A DNA stretch of 64,000 nt from an uncultured Pelagibacteraceae bacterium (GTDB lineage Bacteria > Pseudomonadota > Alphaproteobacteria > Pelagibacterales > Pelagibacteraceae), in assembly GCA_902595625.1 (NCBI GenBank), contig CACJQQ010000001.1, positions 1 to 64,000 of the forward strand, given 5' to 3'. A program made the position numbers and the translations under genes. The notes under the pieces were generated by a model. It saw only the letters and a list, made by a program, of their open reading frames with translations. It was not told the origin of the DNA and did not search any database. Shown here in pieces: positions 1-12,347 of the stretch. How positions within the stretch are numbered: the first letter of the stretch is position 1; each line of letters starts with the position of its first letter.

Positions 1-179
1 CTACGATAATTTTTTATGACAGGTTTATATTTCCTAATAATATTAAGATTTTTTTGTCTTTAATCATAATGGGAGTGATATTAGGCAATCTTATTAATCA
101 TTATGTTGAAAGCAAAACTTATAAAATAATGGTAAATTGTTTAGCATTTATATCCGCTTTAATATTAGTAGCAGTTTAA
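1..179 (+). CDS. C-terminal fragment of a TauE/SafE-like membrane permease (partial, 5' end outside window)
   Basis: An open frame entering from the left edge (first full codon at base 3) runs to TAA at 177-179, giving 58 residues. The fragment has a loop, then MGVILGN, a short polar stretch, and a final hydrophobic helix ending LILVAV. This resembles the last two membrane segments of the TauE/SafE (DUF81) anion-export family, where a Gly-rich helix precedes a terminal helix. The gene converges on the 23S gene with only about 24 bases between. It is too short for certainty and could be another polytopic permease. The ORF track missed it because it has no start codon in the window. Confidence 0.5.
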   Translation, partial: TIIFYDRFIFPNNIKIFLSLIIMGVILGNLINHYVESKTYKIMVNCLAFISALILVAV

Positions 180-188
180 TTTAAAAAA

Positions 189-202
189 TTTTTTTCAGTG
201 CA

Positions 203-212
<10 letters not shown>
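189..212 (-). other. 23S rRNA processing stem, 3' arm
   Basis: Bases 189-212 are the near-perfect reverse complement of 2946-2969. The core is 14 uninterrupted pairs, extended after one mismatch by an A/T tract. The two arms bracket the 23S gene exactly as the RNase III stem of a bacterial pre-23S does. On the minus strand it is followed only by A and T tracts and no 5S gene, so it may also mark the end of the operon. Confidence 0.8.
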
Positions 213-2945
<2,733 letters not shown>

Positions 2946-2952
<7 letters not shown>

Positions 2953-2969
2953 TTATGCACAGAAAAAAA
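2946..2969 (-). other. 23S rRNA processing stem, 5' arm
   Basis: This pairs with 189-212 to close the pre-23S as a long stem, the expected RNase III substrate. The arm begins within the mature 5' end region of the 23S and runs outward into an A-rich tract. Confidence 0.8.
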
Positions 2970-3022
2970 TTTTCTGTATAAATTAAATTTTTATAAAATA
3001 TTCATCTATTCGAACATTTTTA

Positions 3023-3046
3023 GATTGTTCATCTATTCGAACAATC
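3023..3046 (-). repeat. Spacer hairpin 1 (GATTGTTC / GAACAATC)
   Basis: An 8-base perfect inverted repeat with an 8-base loop lies in the 16S-23S spacer between tRNA-Ala and 23S. Its loop-side sequence TTCATCTATTCGAACA (3028-3043) also occurs directly at 3001-3016, so the element looks like a 27-base-period duplication. Confidence 0.7.
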
Positions 3047-3060
3047 GGATATAGATATTG

Positions 3061-3091
3061 TTTGATTGTTCTTACTGTTTGAACAATCAAA
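3061..3091 (-). repeat. Spacer hairpin 2 (TTTGATTGTTC / GAACAATCAAA)
   Basis: An 11-base perfect inverted repeat with a 9-base loop, sharing the GATTGTTC/GAACAATC core with the neighbouring hairpin at 3023-3046. It lies between the boxA-like element and the 23S 5' processing arm in transcript order. A role in antitermination or in ordering processing is inferred from position only. Confidence 0.7.
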
Positions 3092-3104
3092 ATTGATATT
3101 CATT

Positions 3105-3126
3105 ATTTACAATTTGAAAAAGCTAA
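3105..3126 (-). promoter_or_regulatory. boxA-like antitermination element, spacer copy
   Basis: This 22-base element is identical at 21 of 22 positions to 4982-5003 in the 16S leader and has the same orientation. On the minus strand it reads TTAGCTTTTTCAAATTGTAA, resembling the rrn boxA core (GCTCTTTAAC) followed by an AATT-type tail. One copy before 16S and one before 23S is the arrangement known for E. coli rrn boxA. Function is inferred from that placement. Confidence 0.6.
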
Positions 3127-3133
3127 AGTGTTT

Positions 3134-3209
3134 TGGTGGAGGATAGCGGGATCGAACCGCTGACCTCCTGAATGCAAATCAGGCGCTCTCCCAGCTGAGC
3201 TAATCCCCC
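3134..3209 (-). tRNA. tRNA-Ala (TGC)
   Basis: A 76-nucleotide cloverleaf on the minus strand. The acceptor GGGGGAT pairs with ATCCTCC, the D-loop AGCTGGGA has the usual G18G19, the anticodon loop is TTTGCAT with anticodon TGC, the T-loop is TTCGATC-like, and CCA is encoded. It sits in the 16S-23S spacer 8 bases downstream of tRNA-Ile, the usual bacterial arrangement. Confidence 0.97.
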
Positions 3210-3217
3210 GTGAAAAA

Positions 3218-3294
<77 letters not shown>

Positions 3295-3323
3295 CTAAGC
3301 ATTTATGAGACACTTTAATTAAT

Positions 3324-3352
3324 AAGAAGAGAAATGAGGACGGCCACATTAA
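3324..3352 (-). other. 16S rRNA processing stem, 3' arm
   Basis: This arm can pair with the leader segment 4950-4978 over 29 positions: 24 Watson-Crick pairs, 3 G-U pairs and 2 mismatches by my hand alignment. The arms flank the 16S gene, so this is the expected pre-16S RNase III stem. Confidence 0.75.
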
Positions 3353-3364
3353 CTTAATTTTTTG

Positions 3365-3388
3365 AGACCAAAAGAAATTTTTTGGTCT
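3365..3388 (-). repeat. Hairpin just downstream of 16S 3' end
   Basis: A 9-base perfect inverted repeat (AGACCAAAA / TTTTGGTCT) with a 6-base loop lies 9 bases beyond the 16S 3' end in transcript order. It lies inside the pre-16S stem formed by 3324-3352 and 4950-4978. A processing role is likely but inferred. Confidence 0.65.
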
Positions 3389-3396
3389 TCCTTAGA

Positions 3397-4868
<1,472 letters not shown>

Positions 4869-4891
4869 TAATAACGGCGCACACTAGCTTT

Positions 4892-4918
4892 AATAACTTT
4901 GAGGTAATCAAAGTTATT
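4892..4918 (-). repeat. Perfect hairpin in 16S leader
   Basis: AATAACTTTGA and TCAAAGTTATT form an 11-base perfect stem with a 5-base loop. It lies in the leader RNA between the 5' processing arm and the mature 16S 5' end. Likely part of pre-16S folding. Confidence 0.7.
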
Positions 4919-4949
4919 TTTCGTTAAAGCGTGTACGACAATTTCTTTA

Positions 4950-4978
4950 TTAACCTAGCCGTCCACACTTCTCTTCTT
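4950..4978 (-). other. 16S rRNA processing stem, 5' arm
   Basis: This leader segment pairs with 3324-3352 to bracket 16S (24 Watson-Crick and 3 G-U pairs of 29). It lies 3 bases downstream of the leader boxA-like element in transcript order. Confidence 0.75.
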
Positions 4979-4981
4979 AAA

Positions 4982-5003
4982 ATTTACAATTTAAAAAAGC
5001 TAA
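4982..5003 (-). promoter_or_regulatory. boxA-like antitermination element, leader copy
   Basis: This is the partner of the spacer copy at 3105-3126, with 21 of 22 bases identical and the same strand. On the minus strand it contains AGCTTTTTTAAATTGTAAAT. Its position between promoter and processing arm is where rrn leader boxA sits. The 321 bases between 16S and the next gene at 5190 otherwise hold the leader hairpins and promoter described in the neighbouring entries. Confidence 0.6.
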
Positions 5004-5026
5004 GATTTTAATGATTAAAATCTACA

Positions 5027-5100
5027 CACCTCTAGCTACGTTAAAATATTAATTTCGTAGAGGTGAGCGCTGGTTTTATTACAATTTTGTTATAAGTCAA
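5027..5100 (-). promoter_or_regulatory. Probable rRNA operon promoter with 5'-terminal hairpin
   Basis: On the minus strand TTGACT (5095-5100) is followed after 16 bases by TAAAAC (5073-5078), a plausible -35/-10 pair. Transcription would begin near 5066. The first transcribed bases could form an 8-base stem, CACCTCTA (5027-5034) with TAGAGGTG (5058-5065). The -10 is weak, so another promoter in the same stretch is possible. I saw no clear UP element. Confidence 0.4.
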
Positions 5101-5189
5101 GGCGTATATTCCCTAAAATAACTAGTAAAATAAGGCTTTTTTTGACTACTAACGTTGCAATGGAAAGCTTATTTTTATAAAAAACAACT

Positions 5190-6536
5190 ATGACGATTAT
5201 TCAGAAAATTAATGCCTTTTTAAAAAAAAAACATAGTTTTTTTTCTCTTTTAGACACAAGGGCTCTTCAGATTAATAAGTTTAACCCATTTATAATAGTT
5301 TCTTTTTTAATAATTTTTTCTACTATTTTTTTTATTTCTTCAAACTTAATAGAAAACAAAAATAAGAAAAATGAGGCAAGTTTAGAAGAAATTACTAAAA
5401 CTAATGAATTCTCAAAATTAACAAATTTTTTAATTTCTAAAATAAACAGTCCTTATGAAGAGATAAACTATGTTATCAAGAATAATGATACAATAGAACA
5501 AATACTAAAAAGACTTAAAGTAAGAAATGAAGATATAAGTAATATTTCTATCAAATTAAAACAAAAAAAACTTACTAATATTTATTCAGGAAGAAAACTT
5601 GCACTGGTTATAAAAAAATTAGAAGATGGAACTAGTACCTTAGTAGATCTAAGATATCCAATAAACAACACCTCAAGTATAGAGATAAGAAAGTTTAATG
5701 ATAGCTTTACAGTAAAAGAAAATATTTTACAGCTTTATAAGAAAGAAGTTGTTATAAAAAACGTCATTAAAAATAACTTGTACAATTCAGCTATGGAGTC
5801 TGGTGTAGAGCCAAATATAATTGTTGAGTTTGCTAGAATTTTTGGGTTTGAAGTAGATTTTCAAAGAGATATTAGAAAAGGTGATTGGTTTGAGATTTTA
5901 TATGAAAAATTTGAAGATGATAATAATAAAGTAAGAGATACCGGTAAAATAATTTACGCTTCTATGTATGTAAATGGAGAAGAAATAAATCTTTATAATT
6001 TTAAATTTAATAATGAAGAGGAATACTATGATATTAAAGGAAAAAGCATAACTAAGTCTTTAATGAAAACTCCAATTAATGGTGCTCGATTGTCTTCTTC
6101 TTTCGGAATGAGAAAACATCCAATTCTTGGATATAACAAAATGCACAGAGGAACTGATTTTGCTGCACCCAGTGGCACTCCAATTATGGCCTCGGGATCT
6201 GGAACAGTCACTAGAGCTCGTTGGTGTGGTGGAGGTGGTAACTGCGTTAAGATAAAACATAATTCAACTTATGAAACTATTTATGCTCACATGAAATCGT
6301 TTGCGAAGGGAATTAAAGAAGGAAGAAAAGTAAAACAAGGTCAAATAATAGGTTACGTTGGATCAACGGGACTATCTACCGGTCCTCATTTACATTACGA
6401 AGTAATAGTAAATGGCAAAAAAGTAAATTCTCAAAAATTAAAGTTACCCTCTGGTAAAATTCTCAAAGGTGAAGAAAGAAAGCAATTTGAGTTAGACAGA
6501 ATTAAGATAGATTTAAGATTAGCAAATCTCAGATAA
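5190..6536 (+). CDS. M23 family zinc metallopeptidase (peptidoglycan endopeptidase, MepM-like)
   Basis: The 448-residue protein is predicted to cleave peptidoglycan cross-bridges in the periplasm. A single N-terminal hydrophobic helix (about residues 34-52) anchors it. A middle region around residues 95-130 resembles an OapA/LysM-type domain (NDTIEQILKRL). The C-terminal third is a complete M23 fold with the zinc ligands in HRGTD (near residue 318) and the HLH of GPHLHYE (near 399). The length and layout match the anchored MepM/ShyA type rather than a LytM factor lacking catalytic residues. It stands alone, diverging from the rRNA operon, and converges on the DUF4167 gene with 4 bases between. 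The start ATG gives an ordinary short cytoplasmic tail. Confidence 0.9.
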   Translation: MTIIQKINAFLKKKHSFFSLLDTRALQINKFNPFIIVSFLIIFSTIFFISSNLIENKNKKNEASLEEITKTNEFSKLTNFLISKINSPYEEINYVIKNNDTIEQILKRLKVRNEDISNISIKLKQKKLTNIYSGRKLALVIKKLEDGTSTLVDLRYPINNTSSIEIRKFNDSFTVKENILQLYKKEVVIKNVIKNNLYNSAMESGVEPNIIVEFARIFGFEVDFQRDIRKGDWFEILYEKFEDDNNKVRDTGKIIYASMYVNGEEINLYNFKFNNEEEYYDIKGKSITKSLMKTPINGARLSSSFGMRKHPILGYNKMHRGTDFAAPSGTPIMASGSGTVTRARWCGGGGNCVKIKHNSTYETIYAHMKSFAKGIKEGRKVKQGQIIGYVGSTGLSTGPHLHYEVIVNGKKVNSQKLKLPSGKILKGEERKQFELDRIKIDLRLANLR

Positions 6537-6540
6537 AAGT

Positions 6541-6921
6541 TTAATTTGTAGAAGGTTGGTTTTTTTCTTCTAAAGATTCTTCTTTAGTTAATGATTTATC
6601 TTCTGTAACTGTTTTTTCCACGGACATCTCTCTTCTATCGTTTAATTCATTATACCTTCTTAGGTAATGATCTGCATGTTGTAAATAATTCTGAGCAAGA
6701 ACTGGATCTCCATTGCTTTGAGCATCTTTAGCTAGTTGCTGATATTTTTGCATAGTTTTTTCAACATTGTGAATATTATTCATAGATCCATTTCTACTAA
6801 AGTTTAAATTGCCATTATTGCTAACACCTCCAGTATTAGTATTATTTAATGACCCGCTTCTTCTTCTGAAATTATTTTTTTGTGGTCTAGATCTAAAATT
6901 TCTTCTTCTATTGTTGTTCAT
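6541..6921 (-). CDS. DUF4167 domain protein (small basic, RNA-binding-like)
   Basis: This 126-residue protein opens with an Arg/Asn-rich low-complexity stretch (NNNRRRNFRSR), continues with a Gly/Asn/Ser linker, and then carries the DUF4167 helical core (QKYQQLAKDAQSNGDPVLAQNYLQHADHY). The tail is Glu/Thr-rich. DUF4167 proteins are found in alphaproteobacteria directly downstream of prmC, as here (abutting the prmC stop). The basic N-terminus suggests nucleic-acid or ribosome binding, but the function is not established and I infer it only from composition and context. It is the last gene of the lysC-ispG-prfA-prmC run. Confidence 0.9.
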   Translation of the reverse strand: MNNNRRRNFRSRPQKNNFRRRSGSLNNTNTGGVSNNGNLNFSRNGSMNNIHNVEKTMQKYQQLAKDAQSNGDPVLAQNYLQHADHYLRRYNELNDRREMSVEKTVTEDKSLTKEESLEEKNQPSTN

Positions 6922-7761
6922 TTATTTGTAGCTGGCTAAAACGCACCTAACGTTGTTTTTATAATCCTTAATAACATGTTTTGTTCTAAAGTTGTTATCA
7001 ATTAATATTTTTGAAACTTTTTTAATCTGCTCATTTCCAATTTCTAGGGCGAGCAATCCTTTAATCTTTAAAATATCTTTGGATTTGTAGATAACTTTTC
7101 TAATAAGGTCAAGCCCATCATTTCCACCATCCAAGGCCATTCTAGGTTCATATTTTTTAATATCATCACTTAAATTTTTAATATCTTTTTTTTTTACGTA
7201 CGGAGGGTTGGATACTATTAGATCAAACCTATTAAAAAATAGATTTTCAAATGATTTATTATAAAATCTTACTCTATTATTTAATTTATGTTTTACAGCA
7301 TTTTTTTTTGCTATTAAAATAGCATCTTTGGAGATATCTACTCCAGTACCAGTAGATTTTGATAAGCTGCTTAAAAGGCTTATAACAATGCAACCTGATC
7401 CTGTGCCAATGTCTAAAATTGATATTTTTTTTCCATTATAAATTTTTACTAGTTCGTCTACTAAAAGCTCTGTCTCAGGCCTAGGTATTAATGTATGTTT
7501 ATTTACTATGAATTTTTTACTCCAAAACTCTTTTTCCTCAAAAATATATGCCATTGGCTCATTTTTAGATCTTCTGTGCAAGAATTCTTGAAAAATTAAA
7601 AAGTCTTTATTATTAATTTTTTGATCTAAATTTGTTAGAATTTCTTCTCTTGATTGATTTAATGTTTTTGAAAGCAAGATTTCAGAATCTAAAATAAAAG
7701 ATGGAATTTTTTTTTCTTTTAATAAATTGGATCCTTTTTTGATTATTTCAAAAGCTCTCAT
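6922..7761 (-). CDS. prmC: Release factor N5-glutamine methyltransferase PrmC (HemK)
   Basis: PrmC methylates the glutamine of the GGQ motif in release factors, using S-adenosylmethionine. The 279-residue protein has the family landmarks: IPRPETE near 92-98, the SAM loop DIGTGSG at 117-123, and the catalytic NPPY at 185-188. Its start overlaps the prfA stop by 4 bases (ATGA), so it is translationally coupled to one of its own substrates. DUF4167 follows directly. The length is normal for the family. Confidence 0.97.
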   Translation of the reverse strand: MRAFEIIKKGSNLLKEKKIPSFILDSEILLSKTLNQSREEILTNLDQKINNKDFLIFQEFLHRRSKNEPMAYIFEEKEFWSKKFIVNKHTLIPRPETELLVDELVKIYNGKKISILDIGTGSGCIVISLLSSLSKSTGTGVDISKDAILIAKKNAVKHKLNNRVRFYNKSFENLFFNRFDLIVSNPPYVKKKDIKNLSDDIKKYEPRMALDGGNDGLDLIRKVIYKSKDILKIKGLLALEIGNEQIKKVSKILIDNNFRTKHVIKDYKNNVRCVLASYK

Positions 7762-8834
7762 GTATTTAAGTTTTCTAGTTTTAAATTTTGCTCTTTAAGT
7801 CTAAGTTCTTGATTCATTTCCTCATGAATTTCTCCACTTAGAAATTCTTCCAGTTTGTGTAGAGTAAGATTAATTCTATGATCTGTAACCCTTCCTTGCG
7901 GGAAATTATAAGTCCTTATTCTTTCAGATCTGTCTCCCGATCCAATTTGACTTCTTCTATTGCTCGATCTCTCTTGATCTTTTTTTCTTTTTTCGGCTTC
8001 ATAAACTCTAGACCTTAATATTTTTAATGCTTTAGCTTTATTTTTGTGTTGAGATTTTTCGTCTTGCTGACTAACGACAACTCCACTTGGAATGTGGGTT
8101 ATTCTAACAGCACTATCCGTAGTGTTCACAGATTGCCCACCCGGTCCTCCAGCTCTAAAAACATCAATTCTTAAATCAGACTCTTTTATTTCAACATCAA
8201 CATCCTCGGCTTCGGGTAATACTGCCACTGTCGCGGCTGACGTATGTACTCTTCCTTGAGTTTCAGTTTCAGGTATTCTTTGTACACGATGAACTCCCGA
8301 CTCATACTTTAAATATGAGTATATATTATCTCCGTTTACAGAAAAAATAACCTCTTTGTATCCTCCAGCTTCACTTTTAGAGATATTAATTATTTCTAAT
8401 CTCCATTTTTTTTTTGAACAAACTTTTTCATACATTTTGAATAAATCAGCACAAAAGAGTGAGGCTTCTAGACCTCCAGTTCCTGCTCTGATCTCTACTA
8501 TTGCGTTTTTATTATCATCTTCATCTTTTGGTAAAAGAAAAATTTTTAAATCATTTTCATATTTTTCTTTTTTTTTTATTAAATCATTTAAATCCTTTTG
8601 AGCTAAATCAATTATTTCTTGATCATTAGATTTATCCTGAACCATTTGAAGTAAGTCTTTTTTCTCATTTTCAAAATTTACGTATTCTCTTGCAGTAGAA
8701 ATAATATTGCCAAAATTTGAGTATTCTTTTGATTTTTTTGCAAATAATTTTGAGTCAATACTACCTGAAGATAGCTCTTTTTCTAAAGCATCATGCTTTG
8801 CGATAATATCCTTAACTTTATCTAGTGGAATCAT
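7758..8834 (-). CDS. prfA: Peptide chain release factor 1
   Basis: RF1 terminates translation at UAA and UAG. The 358-residue protein has the N-terminal coiled domain, the codon-recognition segment with a PxT tripeptide (RIPETET), and the GGQ loop ([16 protein letters not shown]) that enters the peptidyl-transferase centre. Retention of RF1 fits the TAG stops seen in this window (for example infA). It lies between ispG (9 bases upstream) and prmC (4-base overlap). Confidence 0.98.
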   Translation of the reverse strand: MIPLDKVKDIIAKHDALEKELSSGSIDSKLFAKKSKEYSNFGNIISTAREYVNFENEKKDLLQMVQDKSNDQEIIDLAQKDLNDLIKKKEKYENDLKIFLLPKDEDDNKNAIVEIRAGTGGLEASLFCADLFKMYEKVCSKKKWRLEIINISKSEAGGYKEVIFSVNGDNIYSYLKYESGVHRVQRIPETETQGRVHTSAATVAVLPEAEDVDVEIKESDLRIDVFRAGGPGGQSVNTTDSAVRITHIPSGVVVSQQDEKSQHKNKAKALKILRSRVYEAEKRKKDQERSSNRRSQIGSGDRSERIRTYNFPQGRVTDHRINLTLHKLEEFLSGEIHEEMNQELRLKEQNLKLENLNT

Positions 8835-8843
8835 AAATTAATT

Positions 8844-9929
8844 TTAGTCTTTAGTTTTTTCTTCAACTAATTTGACTACCTTGTCAATAATTTCTGAACT
8901 TGCAACTTTTGTATGAGGAACTCCGGAAAGATATAATAAATTGTTATCCTGGCCACCACCAGTTAAACCAATTTCTGTTTGAGCAGCTTCCCCAGGACCA
9001 TTAACTACACATCCTATGATAGACAGGTTGATTGGTTTTTTTATATGTGCTAATTTTTTTTCTAATAACTTGACTGTTTCAATAACTGGAAATGCTTGAC
9101 GAGCACAAGAAGGGCAAGAAATAATGTTTACTCCTTTTGAACGTATTCCCAGAGATTTTAATATTTCGTATCCTGCTTTTACTTCATCCACAGGGTCAGA
9201 TGATAATGAAACTCGTATAGTGTCACCAATTCCTTCCATTAAAAGTTGACCAATACCGATTGAGGATTTAATGCTGCCAGTCAATAACCCTCCTGCCTCT
9301 GTAACACCAAGATGCAAAGGATAATCACAAATTTTTGATAATTCTCTATAAGCTTTAACAGTTAAAAATATGTCAGATGATTTTACACTTATTTTAAAAT
9401 TAAAAAAATCATTGTCTTCAAGAAGTTTTACATTATGTAGAGCGCTCTCTACTAAAGCCTCAGGGCAAGGTTCCTTATATTTTTCTAATAAATTTTTATC
9501 TAATGAGCCAGCGTTAACACCTATTCGTATAGAACAATCATTGTTTTTGGCAGCCTTTATAACTTCTAATATTTTTTGATTTGATCCTATATTTCCGGGA
9601 TTTATTCTTAAACAATTAGCACCCATTTCTGCAGCCTCAATAGCTCTTTTGTAGTGAAAATGTATATCAGCAACGATAGGAACTGAGACTTCCTTAATAA
9701 TTTTTTTAAGCGCTTTAGTAGAGTCTTCATCTGGACAAGAAACTCTAACAATGTCAGCTCCGGCTTCTTCTAAAGAATGGATTTGATTTATTGTTGCCTT
9801 TATGTCCGTAGTTAAAGTGTTTGTCATTGATTGAACCGTTATAGGTGAACCTCCCCCAATAAATACATTTCCAACTTTAATTTTTTTCGTATTTTTTCTC
9901 TTAATTATTCTATGAGGTCTCACTTCCAT
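8844..9929 (-). CDS. ispG: 4-hydroxy-3-methylbut-2-enyl diphosphate synthase
   Basis: IspG (GcpE) converts methylerythritol cyclodiphosphate to HMBPP in the non-mevalonate isoprenoid pathway. The 361-residue protein begins with the typical IxRRxT-like region and a TIM-barrel half ([14 protein letters not shown]), and ends with the iron-sulfur half carrying the Cys ligands in [11 protein letters not shown] and [10 protein letters not shown]. It is the short bacterial form without the plant/Chlamydia insert. It follows lysC with a 1-base gap and precedes prfA. Placing ispG inside the lysC-prfA run looks like compaction rather than pathway logic. Confidence 0.97.
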   Translation of the reverse strand: MEVRPHRIIKRKNTKKIKVGNVFIGGGSPITVQSMTNTLTTDIKATINQIHSLEEAGADIVRVSCPDEDSTKALKKIIKEVSVPIVADIHFHYKRAIEAAEMGANCLRINPGNIGSNQKILEVIKAAKNNDCSIRIGVNAGSLDKNLLEKYKEPCPEALVESALHNVKLLEDNDFFNFKISVKSSDIFLTVKAYRELSKICDYPLHLGVTEAGGLLTGSIKSSIGIGQLLMEGIGDTIRVSLSSDPVDEVKAGYEILKSLGIRSKGVNIISCPSCARQAFPVIETVKLLEKKLAHIKKPINLSIIGCVVNGPGEAAQTEIGLTGGGQDNNLLYLSGVPHTKVASSEIIDKVVKLVEEKTKD

Positions 9930-9930
9930 T

Positions 9931-11142
9931 TTATTCTAATTCAAAAGTTGTGTGTAATTTTTTAATAGCTTTTAAGGTATTATCCTCTTCAATAATAACT
10001 GAGAGTTTTATTTCAGAAGTGGAAATGGCCAAAATATTTATATTTTCATCAGATAAGGCTCTAAACATTCTGTAAGTTACCCCTGGAGTAGAAACCATTC
10101 CTGCACCAACAATCGAAATCTTTGCAACTTTATTATTTTCTACAATCTCTCTATATTTTATTTTAGCGCTCTCTTTAAGTATTTGTTTTGTTTTTAAAAC
10201 ATCATCTCTTTTCACTGTAAACGTTATATCTGTTGTTTTGTGATCTGAAGAAATATTTTGAATTACCATATCTACATTTATTTGAGCTTTGCTCAAAGGC
10301 TCAAAAATATTTGCTGCTACACCAGGTCTATCTTCAACCCCAATAATTGTTACTTTCGCATCATCTTTTGAGTACGCTACACCTGTAACACTTTTTGTAT
10401 AGTCTATATTATCCTGGTTAAAAATTTTTGTTCCTTTTCTTTCGCTAAAGGTTGATTTTACTTCAAGTGGAATATCATACATCATTGCTGTTTGGACAGC
10501 AGATGATTGCATTACTTTTGCTCCTAGTGAGGATAATTCAAGCATCTCATCATAAGAAATTTTATCAATTTTTTTTGCAACTGGTATTTTATTAGGATCC
10601 GACGAATAAACTCCATCTACATCTGTATATATCTCGCAAGTATCCGCACTTAATATTTTAGCTACTGCTACTGCAGTGGCATCGGAGCCACCACGTCCAA
10701 TAGTCGTTATGTCGCCATTTTTTGAAATACCTTGAAAACCAGGTATGATTACCACACCGTCCTCATCTAAAAATTTATTAATCTTGTCTATGTGCATATT
10801 TATTATTCTAGCATTAGAATGCTCGCCATCTGTTAAAATAGGTATCTGCCAATTCATCCATGACTTAGCTTTAATGCCTAATTTTATTAATGCTCCAGAT
10901 AAAAGTGCACTAGTTACTTGCTCTCCAGAAGATAAAAGGACGTCTAATTCTCTCTTGCTAAATTCTTCTGAAATTTCTTTCGAAATTTTAATAAGTTCAT
11001 TGGTCTTTCCTGACATTGCTGAAACTACAGCTATGATTTTATTTCCTGTAGAATGCTCTTTTTTAATAATATTAGCAACATACGATATTCTTTCAACCGT
11101 TCCAACAGAGGTGCCGCCAAACTTTAATACTTTTTTAACCAT
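9931..11142 (-). CDS. lysC: Aspartate kinase
   Basis: Aspartokinase phosphorylates aspartate, the first step towards lysine, threonine and methionine. The 403-residue protein starts [11 protein letters not shown], the kinase signature, with the nucleotide-binding part ([13 protein letters not shown]) in the middle. The last third holds two ACT domains ([16 protein letters not shown] and [19 protein letters not shown]), where end products usually inhibit. It is a stand-alone LysC, not fused to homoserine dehydrogenase. It heads a minus-strand operon and diverges from ubiG with 57 bases between. No lysine riboswitch is apparent upstream. Confidence 0.97.
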   Translation of the reverse strand: MVKKVLKFGGTSVGTVERISYVANIIKKEHSTGNKIIAVVSAMSGKTNELIKISKEISEEFSKRELDVLLSSGEQVTSALLSGALIKLGIKAKSWMNWQIPILTDGEHSNARIINMHIDKINKFLDEDGVVIIPGFQGISKNGDITTIGRGGSDATAVAVAKILSADTCEIYTDVDGVYSSDPNKIPVAKKIDKISYDEMLELSSLGAKVMQSSAVQTAMMYDIPLEVKSTFSERKGTKIFNQDNIDYTKSVTGVAYSKDDAKVTIIGVEDRPGVAANIFEPLSKAQINVDMVIQNISSDHKTTDITFTVKRDDVLKTKQILKESAKIKYREIVENNKVAKISIVGAGMVSTPGVTYRMFRALSDENINILAISTSEIKLSVIIEEDNTLKAIKKLHTTFELE

Positions 11143-11199
11143 TTAAGAATGTAATATAATAATTTATAGATATTTATGTTAAATTAAAAATATTTTTAA

Positions 11200-11928
11200 A
11201 TGAGTACTACTATAAATAAAGAGGAAATTCAAAAGTTTTCAAGATTGGCTGAAGAATGGTGGGATGTTAATGGAAAATTCAAACCACTTCATATGTTTAA
11301 TCCTATAAGAATAGAGTACATAACTGAAATTATAATCAAACATTTCAAATTGGAAAAAGATAAAGATACTTTTTTAAAAGGACTAAATATTTTAGATATT
11401 GGTTGTGGTGGAGGCCTTATAAGTGAGCCTATGGCTAGATTAGGAGCTAATGTGACTGGCATTGATGCTTCGGAAAAAAATATTAAAATAGCAAAGTTAC
11501 ATTCAAAAAAAAACGGCCTGCAAATAGATTATATAAATAAGTCTCCAGAAAATTTAAACGAGAAAGAAAAATTTGATATTATATTAAATCTTGAAATCGT
11601 TGAACACGTAGATAATGTAAAATTGTATATGGCTTCGTGTTATAATTTATTAAAAAAAGGAGGCCTAATGTTTACAGCTACCTTAAATAGATCATTTACT
11701 TCTTACTTAAAAGCTATAATAGGTGCTGAATATATATTAAGATGGCTTCCGATAGGAACTCATGATTGGAACAAATTCATAAAGCCTGAAGAACTGGAGA
11801 AAATACTCAATCAGGAAAAATTTTCTACATTAGATATAAAAGGATTAAAATTTAATCCATTTTTTAAGAAGTGGAAAAAATCAAACGATTTGTCAGTTAA
11901 TTATATTGTAAGTAGTTCAAAAAACTAA
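11200..11928 (+). CDS. ubiG: Ubiquinone biosynthesis O-methyltransferase
   Basis: UbiG carries out the two O-methylations of ubiquinone synthesis at the membrane surface. The 242-residue protein has the family-specific N-terminus (FSRLAEEWWDVNGKFKPLHMFNPIR), the SAM loop LDIGCGGG near 65-72, and the C-terminal GTHDWNKFIKPEEL. The pairing of lysC with a divergent ubiG is common in alphaproteobacteria. Its 3' end overlaps the convergent DUF1178 gene by 4 bases. Confidence 0.97.
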   Translation: MSTTINKEEIQKFSRLAEEWWDVNGKFKPLHMFNPIRIEYITEIIIKHFKLEKDKDTFLKGLNILDIGCGGGLISEPMARLGANVTGIDASEKNIKIAKLHSKKNGLQIDYINKSPENLNEKEKFDIILNLEIVEHVDNVKLYMASCYNLLKKGGLMFTATLNRSFTSYLKAIIGAEYILRWLPIGTHDWNKFIKPEELEKILNQEKFSTLDIKGLKFNPFFKKWKKSNDLSVNYIVSSSKN

Positions 11929-12347
11929 TTATCTTTGTTGACCCATGGTATTGACAATAAATCTATACCCTCTTCAGCTAAATCTTCTCTCTCTTTAGCG
12001 GTAGTTGTCCCGTATATAGCTTTTTTATTTTTTTTATCGTAATAAACTTCTCTTACTTTTTTGCTAAAATCTTTACCAACATATTCAAAATTTTTTTCAA
12101 TATAATTCCTTAATTTTAAATATTTATTTTTTTCATTCAGAATTTCTTTATCAGTAATTTCAATTTGTTCCTCTTTGATCTTAGAGCTAGACACCATTGG
12201 AGCCATTATAGATTTTTTTATTTTTTTTGAGTTGCAATAAATACATTCTAACATATTTTTTTTGTTTAATTTTTCAAATTCAAATGAGTTAGAAAACCAG
12301 CTTTCAAATTCATGGTCTTGATCACATTTTAAATTATATTTTATCAT
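11925..12347 (-). CDS. DUF1178 family protein
   Basis: A 140-residue protein of unknown function, recognised as DUF1178 by its opening (MIKYNLKCDQDHEFESWF) and the paired Cys in LECIYCNSKKIKKSIMAP. With the earlier Cys these look like a small zinc-ribbon. The C-terminal half is helical (EDLAEEGIDLLSIPW). It abuts argJ, from which it is probably co-transcribed. The family is widespread in alpha- and betaproteobacteria. No reaction is known to me. Confidence 0.88.
   Translation of the reverse strand: MIKYNLKCDQDHEFESWFSNSFEFEKLNKKNMLECIYCNSKKIKKSIMAPMVSSSKIKEEQIEITDKEILNEKNKYLKLRNYIEKNFEYVGKDFSKKVREVYYDKKNKKAIYGTTTAKEREDLAEEGIDLLSIPWVNKDN

Noticed and set aside
10745-11146. 133-residue ORF antisense to lysC
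   Set aside because: It lies entirely opposite the conserved lysC frame, so a shadow ORF is more likely.
9931-11199. Lysine riboswitch or leader before lysC
   Set aside because: Only 57 A+T-rich bases separate lysC and ubiG, too short for a lysine riboswitch.
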